This document shows, piece by piece, positions 1-10,222 of a stretch of 64,000 nt of DNA; the first letter of the stretch is position 1; each line of letters opens with the position of its first letter. The position numbers were made by a program, and so were the translations under genes. Below the pieces are notes generated by a model. It was not told the DNA's origin. It was given only the letters and a program-made list of their open reading frames with translations, and searched no databases. Location of the stretch: NCBI RefSeq assembly GCF_000178855.1, contig NZ_ADVG01000002.1, forward strand, positions 2,852,001 through 2,916,000. The letters run 5' to 3'. The stretch comes from Ktedonobacter racemifer DSM 44963 (GTDB lineage: Bacteria; Chloroflexota; Ktedonobacteria; Ktedonobacterales; Ktedonobacteraceae).

Positions 1-2
1 GC

Positions 3-2552
3 GCCGATGCCTCCAGGCGCAGCGACAAAAAGAAGCCAGAATCACCCGTTCCCCCTTCCAATAAAGTGAGCGCAAGCGAGCCACAGGGGGCAGAGGCTCA
101 GCCTGGAGCCGTAAATGGGCAGAAGATTGCGGTAGCCCAGCAAGAGGCCCATATAGATGAGGCTCTTGAACAGGAAGCCTCGCTTTCGCCTGAGGAAGTG
201 ATTGCGGCTTCTATGGTAGGTTTGCCGGATGAAGAGTTGGCGCAAGAGTACCGCAGACACCTCGCGCGCCGCCATCATCGCAAGATATTACGTGTGGCGC
301 GCTGGCACATTCGGCGCAATCATTTGCAGAAAAAGCAGACCCGCAACCACGTCTTAGTCGGAGTTTTCTCCGTCCTGATGGTCATATTGATTGTCTTCCT
401 GGCCCTGAGCAGTACGGGAGCATACTTTGGCTATCGTTTCTACAGCGATACCCAGGGACGCTACCTGGGGCGTGTGCTTAGCCTGCGCGAGCTTCTGCCC
501 AAGGATAACTTGAAGGTCTACGATAACAAAGGGACATTACTGGGGCAGCTAGCGGATAATGGTGTGCATACATCGGTGAAATTGCAAGATATCTCGCCTG
601 ACCTGGTAAATGCGACCATCGCCATTGAGGATAAAAACTTCTGGACAAACCCTGGCGTAGACGTTGCGCGTATCCTTCAGGCCGCGCTTGATAACCTGAA
701 GAGTGGGCACGTCGTCGAGGGCGGCAGTACGATTACGCAGCAGTTGATCAAGAAGCTGGTCGTGGGTGATAAGGTGGACAATGTGCGTAAGCTTGAAGAG
801 ATCATCCTGACGCCCCAGGTCAATAATATCTACACCAAACACGATATCATGGAGATGTATCTCAACACGATCTACTATGGGTCTCAGGCCTATGGTATCG
901 ATGCCGCCGCGAATATGTACTTTGGCTTGCAGGATAAACCCGGTTTACCTGCCTCAAAGCAGCTCGACCTGGCCCAGGCAGCGATGCTTGCTGGCCTGCC
1001 CCAGAACGGTGATTACTATAATCCCTGGAACTACCGCGCGCGCGCGACGGATCGTATGCATTCAGTGCTGGACCTGATGGTAAGCCAGAAAAACATCACA
1101 AAGGCCCAGGAGAGTGCCGCGCTGAAGGAGGCCGGGCAGAAGGATTTCTTCAAACATTCGCCCGATATGGGCCTGCTCGCGCCCCACTTCTTCTACTTTG
1201 TGCTCAGCCAGTTGCAAAGCATGACGCATATGAGTGAGCAGCAACTCTCGCGCTCTGATATGAAGGTCACAACCACGCTGGATATAAAGCTACAGAATAA
1301 GATCCAGAAGGTGATGACGGATCATACCGATGAATTGCATACGTATGGCATCTCCAACGCCGCCGAGGTGCTTATGGACCAGCACACTGGCGCGATCATC
1401 TCGCTGCTGGGGAGCCTGGACTACAACAATAACGCCATTGGCGGCAAGTTTGACGTCGCGACGCAGGGCTGGCGCCAACCTGGTTCGTCCTTCAAGCCCT
1501 ATGTCTATGCCCTAGCGATGCAGTCGAAAGGAACCTCGCCCGCACAGGCGGTGAACGATGTCCAGACGCGTTTCCCCGATCCTGGATCTGTTATGGGGGA
1601 CTTTGAGCCTAAGAACTATGACCTGAAGTATCATGGTCCGATGACGCTACGTTGTGCTTTACAGAACTCGCTCAATATTCCAGCGGTACGCGTGCTCCAG
1701 CAGGTCGGAATCAATAATGCCGTGGATAAGGCCAAGGAGATGGATCTCTCCTATGAAGGAACACCTGGACTCTCGATGGTGCTGGGAGGCTTGAGCGTTC
1801 ACCTGCTTGATCACGTCTCAGCCTTTGGCTCTTTTGGTAACAATGGAGTCCATGTGCCTTACTACGCCGTACAAAAGATAGAGTATATGAGCACCGGCAA
1901 GGTTATTAAGCACCAGCAGACTCAGGGCAAGCAAGTCTTTAGTCCCCAGACAGCGTATATGATCTCGAATGTGCTCAGTGATAATCAGAGTCGCCTGCCC
2001 GAGTTCTTTGACTGCAACCAGTTGCAGTTGTATTCGAACTCAGAGCAGTCATGCTATGGGGGTGATCGTGGTACGGTTCGCCCTGCCGCCGCGAAAACTG
2101 GTACCACCAATAACTTCCGTGACAACTGGACGCTTGGCTACACCACTGACTATGTCATGGGGGTGTGGGCCGGTAACAATGATAATACGCCGATGTCTGA
2201 TGGCACAACGGGTGTCGTCGGTGCCGCACCGATCTGGCATGACTCGATGTTGCTCGCCGAGCAGGGGAAACCCATTCGCGACTTCTCGGTTCCAGGTGGC
2301 CTGGTAAGGACCACGGCGACGATTGATGGTATTACGTCGACTGACTGGTTCTACTCCGATAAGGTGCCTAGTGGCTATAACTCGACCAATAGCCAGTCCT
2401 GGAGTCCACAGTCTCTGCTACAGGGCCCCACGGATAACAACCAGAATCCGCCGCCTGGAGGCGATAAAAACAAAGATAAGGATAAGACCAAGTATACACC
2501 TTACTGTCCGAGCTTCTCGTATACTGGCAACCCTGGCGCTGGTGGTTGGTAG
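3..2552 (+). CDS. Class A penicillin-binding protein (PBP1a-like), 5' end outside window
   Basis: This is a bifunctional peptidoglycan synthase that polymerises glycan strands and cross-links stem peptides outside the membrane. The reading frame is open to the left edge, so the gene is 5'-truncated here; the GTG at 66 is only an internal candidate start. Numbered from that GTG, one membrane segment lies at about residues 96-122. The GT51 glycosyltransferase domain follows, with the catalytic-Glu motif IEDKNFW near 187 and GGSTITQQLIKK near 219. The transpeptidase domain carries SSFKP near 475, SLN near 535 and KTGT near 677. The C-terminus is a Pro/Asn/Lys-rich tail. A close paralogue follows at 3041. 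The family call is secure; the physiological role among the three paralogues in the window is unknown. Confidence 0.95.
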   Translation, partial: ADASRRSDKKKPESPVPPSNKVSASEPQGAEAQPGAVNGQKIAVAQQEAHIDEALEQEASLSPEEVIAASMVGLPDEELAQEYRRHLARRHHRKILRVARWHIRRNHLQKKQTRNHVLVGVFSVLMVILIVFLALSSTGAYFGYRFYSDTQGRYLGRVLSLRELLPKDNLKVYDNKGTLLGQLADNGVHTSVKLQDISPDLVNATIAIEDKNFWTNPGVDVARILQAALDNLKSGHVVEGGSTITQQLIKKLVVGDKVDNVRKLEEIILTPQVNNIYTKHDIMEMYLNTIYYGSQAYGIDAAANMYFGLQDKPGLPASKQLDLAQAAMLAGLPQNGDYYNPWNYRARATDRMHSVLDLMVSQKNITKAQESAALKEAGQKDFFKHSPDMGLLAPHFFYFVLSQLQSMTHMSEQQLSRSDMKVTTTLDIKLQNKIQKVMTDHTDELHTYGISNAAEVLMDQHTGAIISLLGSLDYNNNAIGGKFDVATQGWRQPGSSFKPYVYALAMQSKGTSPAQAVNDVQTRFPDPGSVMGDFEPKNYDLKYHGPMTLRCALQNSLNIPAVRVLQQVGINNAVDKAKEMDLSYEGTPGLSMVLGGLSVHLLDHVSAFGSFGNNGVHVPYYAVQKIEYMSTGKVIKHQQTQGKQVFSPQTAYMISNVLSDNQSRLPEFFDCNQLQLYSNSEQSCYGGDRGTVRPAAAKTGTTNNFRDNWTLGYTTDYVMGVWAGNNDNTPMSDGTTGVVGAAPIWHDSMLLAEQGKPIRDFSVPGGLVRTTATIDGITSTDWFYSDKVPSGYNSTNSQSWSPQSLLQGPTDNNQNPPPGGDKNKDKDKTKYTPYCPSFSYTGNPGAGGW

Positions 2553-3040
2553 CACCTATAGCGTTGATTCCTGGAGGTGCGCAGCCAGTTATGGCCGCAT
2601 CTTCCAGGGCTCATATCCTTTAACTGCAAGCAGCTGAGTTAAAACAGGATTATTATATCTAATTGTACTGTTACGCGCTGGAGGCGTTACCACCCTTTTT
2701 GCGTTCCGTTAAAATAGACAGTCTGTTGTACTCTATTTTTTTGTGAAGTTGCTCACATTTTTTGTGTGTACCAAAAATACACTTATTTTGTCATTGCACA
2801 TCCGATTGCTCAGAAGTTAGAATAAGTATGGGAAAGAGGGGATGGGCTGGGTATTCATTACTACAAATCGCAAGATACAGAGTATATCTATCTTTTTTAG
2901 CGACTCTATCTGTATGGTAAAAGGGTAATGCGAAATTTTTATTGTTCCTGCTACAGGTCCTTTCTCAACCTGTCCGTGAAATTTGATTTATCACCAACCC
3001 TGTATATAAATAGAAAGATTAAATAGAAAGAGGTTGCATT
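2553..3040. other. Intergenic region between tandem PBP genes
   Basis: I see no gene in this 488-base gap. An imperfect stem with CCTGGA/TCCAGG ends lies at about 2570-2608, just after the first PBP gene, and could act as a weak terminator. A sigma-A-like pair, TTGCAC and TTAGAA with a 17-base spacer, lies at about 2795-2823 and may be the promoter of the second PBP gene; it is a weak match. Confidence 0.35.
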
Positions 3041-5449
3041 ATGCAGGATGAGCAGCAGCGCCCTGAGCGAGCGCAAGCTTCAGCGACAACCTCGCAAGAA
3101 GCTTTGCATTCTACGCTGACTGCGGCTAATGAGCCTACCCAAGCATCCGTTCAAGATCAAGCTCCAGGTAGTGAAGAGCGCAAAGGTCTGGTTGCTACCG
3201 CGGATGCACAGGTCGTAGACGCCGATGACGATCCAGGCAAAACCGCGAAAATGCGGGTGATCCTTCCCGCGAAGCTGCCAGCACATTCCAGGGCAGCCGC
3301 CGCGCAACGCCTGAGTAATCTCCCACTCAAGGCGCCCCGTGGTGTTTACTATCCAGTGGCGCATTTGCTTCCCCTGGCACCAGGTTGGCGTACCAAGCGC
3401 CATATTAAACGCAAGGGGTTGCGCGAGAGTAATGCGCGCTTCAATGAAGCCGAGCGCAAAGGATCGCGCTGGGGCTTTATGCCGCTGGCCATCATTTTTA
3501 TGGCTTTTCTGGTTGTTGCCGCCTCTTCTATTACCCTGTATACGGCTCTCTATAATTCAACTGAGCAGCTCTATGGAAGTAAGGTAACGACGCTGCTGGA
3601 TATCTTACCTAAAGATAACCTGAAAATGTATGACAATCAGGGGCAGATGATCTATCAAATGATCGACAATGGTGTGCAAACATCTGTTCCCTATTCGCAG
3701 CTCTCGCCTACGCTTATGCATGCGACCATTGCCATTGAAGATCAGTATTTCTGGACGAATCCAGGGTATGATATCACTGGTATTGTGCGCGCGGTGATTG
3801 ATGACGTAACGGCCCATAACACGGTCTCAGGCGCCAGTACGATCACGCAGCAGCTGATCAAAAATACGGTCCTTGGTCAGCAACGGACGGCTATTCGTAA
3901 GTTGCAAGAGATCTTGCTGGCACCTGACGTAACACGCCGTTATACCAAAGAGCAGATCATCACTATGTATCTCAACACGATTTACTATGGTGATCAAGCC
4001 TATGGTGCCGATGCGGCCGCACAGATCTACTTTGGCCTGGAGGATAAGCCGAATATGCCGGCGGTCAAGCAGCTTGACCTGGCCCAGTCCGCTATGCTGG
4101 CTGGCCTCCCTCAGAACGGCGACTATTATAACCCATGGCGGCATAAAGATCGTGCGCTTAACCGTATGAAAGATGTTCTGCATAATATGCAGGTGCAGAA
4201 CTATATCACCCACGCCCAGGAGCTACAGGCGATTGCCGAGGCCGAGCAACAGGATTTCCTCAAGCCAATGCAGGTGCATAATGACATGGCTGTGCATTAC
4301 GCTGCCTATACCCTGCGTGAGTTGATGGACAAGCTGCATTTAAAGGCCGGTGATCTCTCACGTTCAGGGCTTACGGTCTCGACGGCGCTCGATCTGGCCA
4401 AGCAGAACCAGGTGCTGAAGATCGCGCAGAAGCACATCGCCGAAAATGCCAGAATCCATAATATGTCCAACTCGGCCGTGGTGGTGATGAACCCCCATGA
4501 TGGCTCACTATTGACCCTGATAGGCAACATTAATCCTAACGATCCCCAGTCAGGAGCCTTTGACGTGGCCAGCCAGGGCTTACGCCAGCCGGGTTCATCC
4601 TTCAAGCCTTTCATCTATGCGACCGCCTTCAATAAGGGCGTCAGTCCAGGCGATCACGTACTGGACGGTCCACTGACGATTAACATGTGCTGTGGACTGC
4701 CAGCCTATCAGCCGACGAACTACGACATGAGGTATCACGGCAATATTACCTATCGCTATGCCTTGCAGAACTCGTTCAATATTCCTGCTGTGAAGCTGCT
4801 GATGCAGACGGGGGTTGATCCCGCGCTACAGATGGCGCTTAACCTGGGAATTACAACGTATGCAGGCACGCCTAACTACACGATGGTGCTTGGTTCGCTG
4901 AGCGTTCACCTGACAGACATGGTCTCGGCCTATAGCACGTTTGCCAATAGCGGTCAGCATATCACGCCGCATGCGATTACTGAGGTGCGCGACTCGCAGG
5001 GCAAGGTGGTGTATCGTCCCGATATGACTGCCAAGCGTGTGATTAGCCCGCAACTGGCATACCTGATGGGAAATGTCCTTAGCGATAACAATTCGCGTAC
5101 CTTCGAGTTCGGTAAGTGTAGTGTGCTCTACCTGTACTCGACCTCGCAGTCGCAGTGTTACGCTGGCAATCCCGGTCCCATTCGTCCCGCGGCTGTGAAA
5201 ACAGGTACCTCCAACGACTTCCGCGATAACTGGACCGTTGGCTGGACGACCGACTACACAGTTGGCGTGTGGTCTGGTAACAACGATAACTCGCCGATGT
5301 TCAATGTCACTGGTGTTGATGGTGCCGCGCCTATCTGGCACGATACCATGCAGCTCTTTGAGCAGGGCCGCCCCATTCGGAACTTTACAAATCCCGGTGG
5401 CCTCGCGCGCCGTGCTAATGACTGGTATATTCCTCAAGGGAAGCACTAA
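3041..5449 (+). CDS. Class A penicillin-binding protein (PBP1a-like)
   Basis: This complete 802-residue paralogue of the preceding gene is a predicted bifunctional glycosyltransferase/transpeptidase anchored in the cell membrane. An N-terminal cytoplasmic region of about 140 residues is polar and low in complexity. The membrane segment is at about 147-168. The GT51 motifs IEDQYFW (near 232) and GASTITQQLIKN follow, then the transpeptidase motifs SSFKP (near 518), SFN (near 577) and KTGTSNDF (near 719). The ATG at 3041 follows an AGAGG ribosome site. The two genes share the GT51-to-transpeptidase layout and the phrase PIWHD near the end, so they look like a tandem duplication. A strong palindromic terminator follows. 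Unlike its neighbour it lacks a long Pro/Asn tail. Confidence 0.96.
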   Translation: MQDEQQRPERAQASATTSQEALHSTLTAANEPTQASVQDQAPGSEERKGLVATADAQVVDADDDPGKTAKMRVILPAKLPAHSRAAAAQRLSNLPLKAPRGVYYPVAHLLPLAPGWRTKRHIKRKGLRESNARFNEAERKGSRWGFMPLAIIFMAFLVVAASSITLYTALYNSTEQLYGSKVTTLLDILPKDNLKMYDNQGQMIYQMIDNGVQTSVPYSQLSPTLMHATIAIEDQYFWTNPGYDITGIVRAVIDDVTAHNTVSGASTITQQLIKNTVLGQQRTAIRKLQEILLAPDVTRRYTKEQIITMYLNTIYYGDQAYGADAAAQIYFGLEDKPNMPAVKQLDLAQSAMLAGLPQNGDYYNPWRHKDRALNRMKDVLHNMQVQNYITHAQELQAIAEAEQQDFLKPMQVHNDMAVHYAAYTLRELMDKLHLKAGDLSRSGLTVSTALDLAKQNQVLKIAQKHIAENARIHNMSNSAVVVMNPHDGSLLTLIGNINPNDPQSGAFDVASQGLRQPGSSFKPFIYATAFNKGVSPGDHVLDGPLTINMCCGLPAYQPTNYDMRYHGNITYRYALQNSFNIPAVKLLMQTGVDPALQMALNLGITTYAGTPNYTMVLGSLSVHLTDMVSAYSTFANSGQHITPHAITEVRDSQGKVVYRPDMTAKRVISPQLAYLMGNVLSDNNSRTFEFGKCSVLYLYSTSQSQCYAGNPGPIRPAAVKTGTSNDFRDNWTVGWTTDYTVGVWSGNNDNSPMFNVTGVDGAAPIWHDTMQLFEQGRPIRNFTNPGGLARRANDWYIPQGKH

Positions 5450-5465
5450 GAATTTAGTGTATACG

Positions 5466-5509
5466 AAAAAGGTCACGGTTCCTGGCATGCCAGGAACCGT
5501 GACCTTTTT
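5466..5509. terminator. Perfect 44-bp palindrome, bidirectional terminator
   Basis: The two 22-base arms are exact reverse complements with no loop. They begin with AAAAA and end with TTTTT, so a hairpin with a U tract forms on either strand. It lies between the convergent PBP gene and PHP gene and should terminate both. Confidence 0.85.
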
Positions 5510-5520
5510 GCGTTTTATGC

Positions 5521-6381
5521 TTACGAGTTGATGGTCACGCCCAGGCGCTCCAGCAGGCGCCGGCTGACCTCTGCCCGGTGTTTGCGTGGCATACGACCGG
5601 GATGGCTGTGGGAGTCGGAGCCAGTGCTCTGTAGCAGGTCATACTTGCGTACATACCCTTCGTACATGGCGACGGTCTCAGGGCTATGGTAAGGATGGTA
5701 TACCTCGATGCCATCTAAGGGAACCTCGGCGCGCAAGCGGTCTAGTAGCTCAATGTCATAGAAAGTAAAGCCGCTCTCTTTGCGTCCTGGATGGGCGATT
5801 AAGCAAACCGCGTTACTCTTATGCGCCGCCTCAACGGCCTCCGCCATATCCGCCATAATGCTGACAAAGCCTGCCTGTTCGATCATACGCAGACCAGTCA
5901 TACGGTCGGGCACGTAGCCATGCTCTATGAGGAGGGTAATGTTATCCGAAGGACGGAAAAGCTTGCCGCCACGCTCTGCCAGGACCTCGGTCTCGCGAGG
6001 AAAGGCGTAGCCCTTGCCCACCAGTGCATCATGCACCTGGTGCGTGTTCTCCAGTTGCAGGCGCGCCACCTTCTCTGTAACCTCTTGCACAGCGTTCTGT
6101 GCCGGATCGAAACCGTAGCAGAGCATATGGGCCATGTACCCATTCCACTTACAGGTGATCTCTACTCCGGGCAATACAGGAAGCCCCTTGCTTGCCGCCA
6201 GCTCGCGAATTTCAGCCACTTTATCGACACGGTCATGATCAGTGACCGCAACCAGGTCAAATTTCTCCTCAACCAGGTAGTTAATTAACTGTTCGGCGGG
6301 CCAGCGCCCGTCGCTATACGTAGTATGCATATGCAGGTCTACAGCCGCCCCAGGAGATAAAACGAGATTATGTGTCGCCAA
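5521..6381 (-). CDS. PHP-domain metal-dependent phosphoesterase
   Basis: The 286-residue product is a PHP-superfamily hydrolase, of the group that includes RNase AM/YciV-like 5'-3' exonucleases and nucleoside 3',5'-bisphosphate phosphatases. The metal-binding signatures are visible in order: DLHMHTTYSDG near the N-terminus, VAVTDHD near residue 46, GVEIT near 72, LIAHPGR near 200 and STGSDSHSH near 257. The start ATG at 6381 is preceded by AAAGGAGC at good spacing. The gene stands alone, convergent with the PBP pair and divergent from the Nudix gene. The substrate cannot be told from sequence; a phosphodiesterase or phosphatase acting on nucleotides or RNA ends is the family expectation. Confidence 0.9.
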   Translation of the reverse strand: MATHNLVLSPGAAVDLHMHTTYSDGRWPAEQLINYLVEEKFDLVAVTDHDRVDKVAEIRELAASKGLPVLPGVEITCKWNGYMAHMLCYGFDPAQNAVQEVTEKVARLQLENTHQVHDALVGKGYAFPRETEVLAERGGKLFRPSDNITLLIEHGYVPDRMTGLRMIEQAGFVSIMADMAEAVEAAHKSNAVCLIAHPGRKESGFTFYDIELLDRLRAEVPLDGIEVYHPYHSPETVAMYEGYVRKYDLLQSTGSDSHSHPGRMPRKHRAEVSRRLLERLGVTINS

Positions 6382-6718
6382 CAGCCTCTGCTCCTTTACT
6401 TACTGCCAAAAACTTTAAGGAGGAAGATACCCTCCTCACGTCATAATATTCGTCGCCTTCATAGTATCACACTTGCTCGCTTGTAAATTTCATCCTTCGC
6501 GCCTGTGGCGCTCAGGGTAGGAGGGTATGGGCGTGTGGCTCGGGCATTCGTCCATACCCTCCTACCCTCCGCAGCACCGTAGGTGCTGCGAAAGAAATAA
6601 TGCATAACATTGCGACAAATTCGCGACAGATACGCGATAATGCTTTGACATTTGCACCGTATTATTGCTTTCAGAAGAGAGCACAACATCATCGAGCAAG
6701 GAAGGGGCCATAAGCAAT
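6382..6718. other. Divergent intergenic region with stem-loops
   Basis: There is no gene here. The region contains a 17-bp inverted repeat (6514-6530 with 6552-6568) followed at once by the short hairpin at 6570-6590. AT-rich sequence near 6600-6665 may hold the promoter of the Nudix gene, but I cannot assign clear -35/-10 elements. Confidence 0.4.
6514..6568. repeat. Inverted repeat, 17-bp perfect arms
   Basis: The arms AGGGTAGGAGGGTATGG and its exact complement are separated by 21 bases. It belongs to the window-wide set of intergenic long palindromes. A GC-rich mini-hairpin (GCAGCACC-GTA-GGTGCTGC) followed by GAAAG comes directly after it, a pairing also seen near 22311, 44900 and 46917. 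Confidence 0.7.
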
Positions 6719-7225
6719 ATGCTATACGATCTGTTGAAGCGCTGTACAAGCATTTTCTTCAATCTCTTAAACTGGCTGCTGGGCGGTAAGCTGCCGCCCT
6801 TCTGTAGCGCGGCAGTCGTGGTTGAGGAGCAGGGACGCTACCTGGTTGTTCAGCTTCCCGGCCAGCGAACAGTTTTTCCCGGAGGTTTTATGAACTGGCG
6901 TGAGACGCTGCAGCAGGGAGCGCAGCGCGAGGGCCTGGAGGAGACTGGCCTGCACCTGGAAATTGGTGATATGGTTGGTTGCTATGCGCTCACAAGCGAT
7001 AGCTGGACCAACATGAGTAATCTGAGCTTTGTCTTCCAGGCACGAGTAACTGGTGGCGAACTGCGCGATAACATCGAGGGGCGCCCCTGCTGGCTAAGCG
7101 AGGATGAGCTCTACACGCAACTCAATGAACACGGACGGCACATTTTCGCCGATTATCAGCGCCAGCGTGCTGGTCGTCAGTTCTCCATTTCTGTTACATC
7201 TAAAGTTGCTCCCCTGGCCTCCTGA
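6719..7225 (+). CDS. Nudix hydrolase
   Basis: The 168-residue product hydrolyses a nucleoside diphosphate linked to another moiety; the exact substrate is unknown. The full Nudix box is present as GGFMNWRE, seven residues, then REGLEETGL (about residues 57-79), giving the metal-binding glutamates. I chose the ATG at 6719, which follows AAGGAAGGGG, over an upstream TTG at 6665. The first 20 residues after this start are hydrophobic (LLKRCTSIFFNLLNWLLGG), which is unusual for a soluble Nudix enzyme and could be an amphipathic membrane-contact helix. It is transcribed in the same direction as the downstream helicase, with a gap of about 235 bases. Confidence 0.88.
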   Translation: MLYDLLKRCTSIFFNLLNWLLGGKLPPFCSAAVVVEEQGRYLVVQLPGQRTVFPGGFMNWRETLQQGAQREGLEETGLHLEIGDMVGCYALTSDSWTNMSNLSFVFQARVTGGELRDNIEGRPCWLSEDELYTQLNEHGRHIFADYQRQRAGRQFSISVTSKVAPLAS

Positions 7226-7465
7226 AATGGAAGCCATGGGGAGCTTTCTCCATACATCTCAGACTCTTCCTGTAGTCTTCCCCTGAGTACCATGCCTGTC
7301 CCCCTGCGAGCACAACTGTGATACAATAGCCTGGACCCCGAAATAGACCTGGAAAAATCATATCTCTCTTCCTCCTGGCCCTCTCGCAGGGTACACAAAC
7401 ATATAGAACTGATGGACCGACTAGCTAGATAGCTGACGACTTGAAGCCTGATCTGGAGCGTGATG

Positions 7466-9979
7466 ATGTTGGAACAGATAAACTTACTCGATGGACTCAA
7501 TGAACCGCAGCGCCAGGCTGTAACCACAACACAGGGACCCGTGTTGATCCTCGCGGGTCCTGGTAGCGGCAAAACGCGTGTCATTACACATCGTATTGCC
7601 TACCTGGTCCAGCATGAACACGTCTCTCCCTGGCATATCCTGGCCGTGACCTTTACCAATAAGGCCGCGCGCGAGATGCGCGAACGCATGGAGAAACTGG
7701 TGGGGGTGAGCGCGTCGAAAGACATGAGCATTGGCACCTTCCATGCCATTTGCGCGCGTGTGCTGCGTATGGAGGCCGATGCGCTCCTGCCCCTGGGCCT
7801 GAACAGATCTTTTGTGATCCTGGATACCGACGATCAGCTTTCCCTGGTGAAGCAGGCTATCAGGGAACTGAACCTGGACGAGAAATTATATCGCCCAAAC
7901 GCTATCCATGGCCAGATATCGCGCGCAAAGAACGAGATGCTTGGTCCCGACCAGATGGCGGAGCAGGCCCGCAAGTATAGCGAAGAGGTGGCCGCCCGCG
8001 TCTATAAGGTGTACCAGCGCTTGCTACGCGCCAACAACTCCGTCGATTTTGATGACCTGCTGATGCTTACCGAACAGCTTTGGCGGCGCGAGCCAGAAAT
8101 TCTACAACGCTATCAGCGCCATTGGCAGTATATTCATGTCGATGAGTTCCAGGATTGTAACCTTCCACAATATAAGCTTATTCGCTTGCTTGGCAGTGGG
8201 ACCGCCGACCGGCAAGAGGGGCTGAGAAACGTATGTGTTGTTGGCGATGATGACCAGATGATTTATACCTGGCGGGGCGCCAGTGCCGAGAACGTAGTGC
8301 GCTTTGAGCGCGATTTCCCGCACACAAAGGTGATCCTGCTGGAGCAGAACTATCGCTCGACGCAGAACATCCTGGATGCCGCCCAGGAGATCGTACAGCA
8401 GAATCGCCTGCGCAAACAGAAGAATCTCTGGACCGCGCAGGGACAGGGCGAGAAGATCACCATCTACGAGGCCTTTAACGAAGAGATGGAAGGCCAGTTT
8501 ACCGCGCATGAGATCATACGCTTGCTGGCGCGTGGAGATGTGGGGGGGCGCGGCGATATCGCCGTGATGTATCGCACCAATGCCCAGTCGCGCGCCCTCG
8601 AAGAGCAGTTCCTGCGTATGAATATTCCCTACAAGGTCATCGGGAGCCGCAAGTTCTATGAGCGCAAAGAAATTAAGGATATGATCGCTTACCTGCGCCT
8701 GCTGGCCAATCCGCATGATGACCTGAGCTTTGAGCGGATCGTGAATGTGCCTAATCGCAAGATCGGGCCGAAGACCATTGGCGAGCTGAAGAAATGGACC
8801 AAGCAGCAAGGGATTTCGCTGTATGAGGCTGTTCAGCGTGTTGAGAAGCATACAACGCTGGGAACCGCCGCCCGCAACTCGCTCCAGAACTTTAGCAAGC
8901 TGATCGTGGACCTGCAAAGCGCCGTTGAAGAACTCCCGCTTCCCGAACTGCTGGATCGCATCGCTGAACGTACGGGCTATGGACCTGAGTTGCGTGCAAA
9001 CGCCGAAGAGGAGCTTGATCGCTGGGCCAACGTCCTTGAATTGCGCCGCGTGGCCGAGGATTATTCAGAGATTGAGACGCCGGTCGCGCTGGAGTTGTTT
9101 CTGGAGAATGTGGCCCTGGTAGGCGGAGCCGACACGGCACAGACGAGCGAGAATGGTGCGCTTGTCAACGAGGAGCAGAACGACTCGGTGACGCTGATCA
9201 CTCTGCATGCCGCCAAGGGTCTGGAATATCCCGTGGTGTTTATCGTGGGTATGGACGAGGGCTCACTACCGCATTCGCGCTCCATTAATACACCAGAGGA
9301 GCTAGAGGAAGAACGCCGCCTGGCATACGTTGGCTTTACACGTGCCATGAAGCGTCTCTACCTGGTTCGTGCGCGCCGGCGCTCGCTCTGGGGCGAGACC
9401 CAGTATACTGAGCCATCGCGCTTCTTGAGCGATATCCCTCTCCATCTGCTCAGTCGTCCCGGCCTGGGGGCCGAGGATGGCAGCCGCTCAAAGCCGTCCG
9501 TTGATACCGGTCATAATAGTGACGTACAGGTCAATCGTCGGCGTGCCCCCTCCTGGCAAGATGAGTTTAACCAGGACCCCTATGGCGATGAGGGAGGGCG
9601 CGTCTTTGGACGAGGCGAGAGCTCCAGTTCTGATGGACGTCGCTCGTCAGGGACAGGAAGCGAGAGCTATGGCTCCCCACAGCGTACAGGTGGGCCTGGT
9701 CTCACTGGCCGTGGTGCATCGTCCTCGGCCCGCCCAGGGAATACATCCAATACACGTCCACCTGTGCCGCCTGCTGGCAAGCGGAGTGAGCCTGCCAGCC
9801 CCAAACCTCGGGACCCACAGTTTAAAGCTGGCGACCGTGTGCGTCACGATAAGTTTGGCGAAGGGCTGGTGCTAAAGAGTGAGATGGAGGGGCCGACCGA
9901 GTATGTGGAGGTCCAGTTCCAGGGGAGCGTTGGCAAGAAACAGCTCAGCATGGACTTTGCGCGCCTCAGTAAAATCTAA
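7466..9979 (+). CDS. pcrA: UvrD/PcrA-family superfamily 1 DNA helicase
   Basis: This is a 3'-5' ATP-dependent DNA helicase of the PcrA/UvrD group, expected to act in nucleotide excision repair and in clearing recombination or transcription-replication conflicts. Motif I is AGPGSGKTRVI near residue 30. Motif II is VDEFQDCN near 227. Motif III has DDQMIYTWRGA, motif IV QNYRS, and the later motifs LITLHAAKGLEYPVVF and VGFTRAMKRLYLV are present. A Ser/Gly/Pro-rich disordered linker of about 130 residues leads to a conserved C-terminal PcrA domain (GDRVRHDKFGEGLV). GTG 7460, ATG 7463 and ATG 7466 are adjacent candidates; GGAG at 7455-7458 best fits 7466. A very long hairpin follows. UvrD cannot be excluded as the better name. 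Confidence 0.95.
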   Translation: MLEQINLLDGLNEPQRQAVTTTQGPVLILAGPGSGKTRVITHRIAYLVQHEHVSPWHILAVTFTNKAAREMRERMEKLVGVSASKDMSIGTFHAICARVLRMEADALLPLGLNRSFVILDTDDQLSLVKQAIRELNLDEKLYRPNAIHGQISRAKNEMLGPDQMAEQARKYSEEVAARVYKVYQRLLRANNSVDFDDLLMLTEQLWRREPEILQRYQRHWQYIHVDEFQDCNLPQYKLIRLLGSGTADRQEGLRNVCVVGDDDQMIYTWRGASAENVVRFERDFPHTKVILLEQNYRSTQNILDAAQEIVQQNRLRKQKNLWTAQGQGEKITIYEAFNEEMEGQFTAHEIIRLLARGDVGGRGDIAVMYRTNAQSRALEEQFLRMNIPYKVIGSRKFYERKEIKDMIAYLRLLANPHDDLSFERIVNVPNRKIGPKTIGELKKWTKQQGISLYEAVQRVEKHTTLGTAARNSLQNFSKLIVDLQSAVEELPLPELLDRIAERTGYGPELRANAEEELDRWANVLELRRVAEDYSEIETPVALELFLENVALVGGADTAQTSENGALVNEEQNDSVTLITLHAAKGLEYPVVFIVGMDEGSLPHSRSINTPEELEEERRLAYVGFTRAMKRLYLVRARRRSLWGETQYTEPSRFLSDIPLHLLSRPGLGAEDGSRSKPSVDTGHNSDVQVNRRRAPSWQDEFNQDPYGDEGGRVFGRGESSSSDGRRSSGTGSESYGSPQRTGGPGLTGRGASSSARPGNTSNTRPPVPPAGKRSEPASPKPRDPQFKAGDRVRHDKFGEGLVLKSEMEGPTEYVEVQFQGSVGKKQLSMDFARLSKI

Positions 9980-10048
9980 CAAGCGGGGGGTGATAAAGGG
10001 AGCGTGAGGGTCTTCGACCCTCACGCTCCCTTTATCACCCTCCGCTTG
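9980..10048. terminator. Long hairpin after pcrA
   Basis: The arms are about 33 bases with one short mismatch patch near the base and a 3-base loop (TTC). The inner 25 bp are perfect. There is no T tract, so a role as a simple intrinsic terminator is inferred only from its position at the 3' end of pcrA. Confidence 0.7.
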
Positions 10049-10222
10049 TAGTAAAGCCGCATAAAAATGACATTAAAAAAAGAAACATCGAGCATATTGG
10101 CACGATTTATTTGACAATGACACATTGACGGTTGTAATATAGCAAGCGAGACAGTTCTCATTGAGCTGCTTTGATTCTCTATCGGAAGCGCCCTTGCTTT
10201 CCCTAGCGAGAAAGGTAGAGTC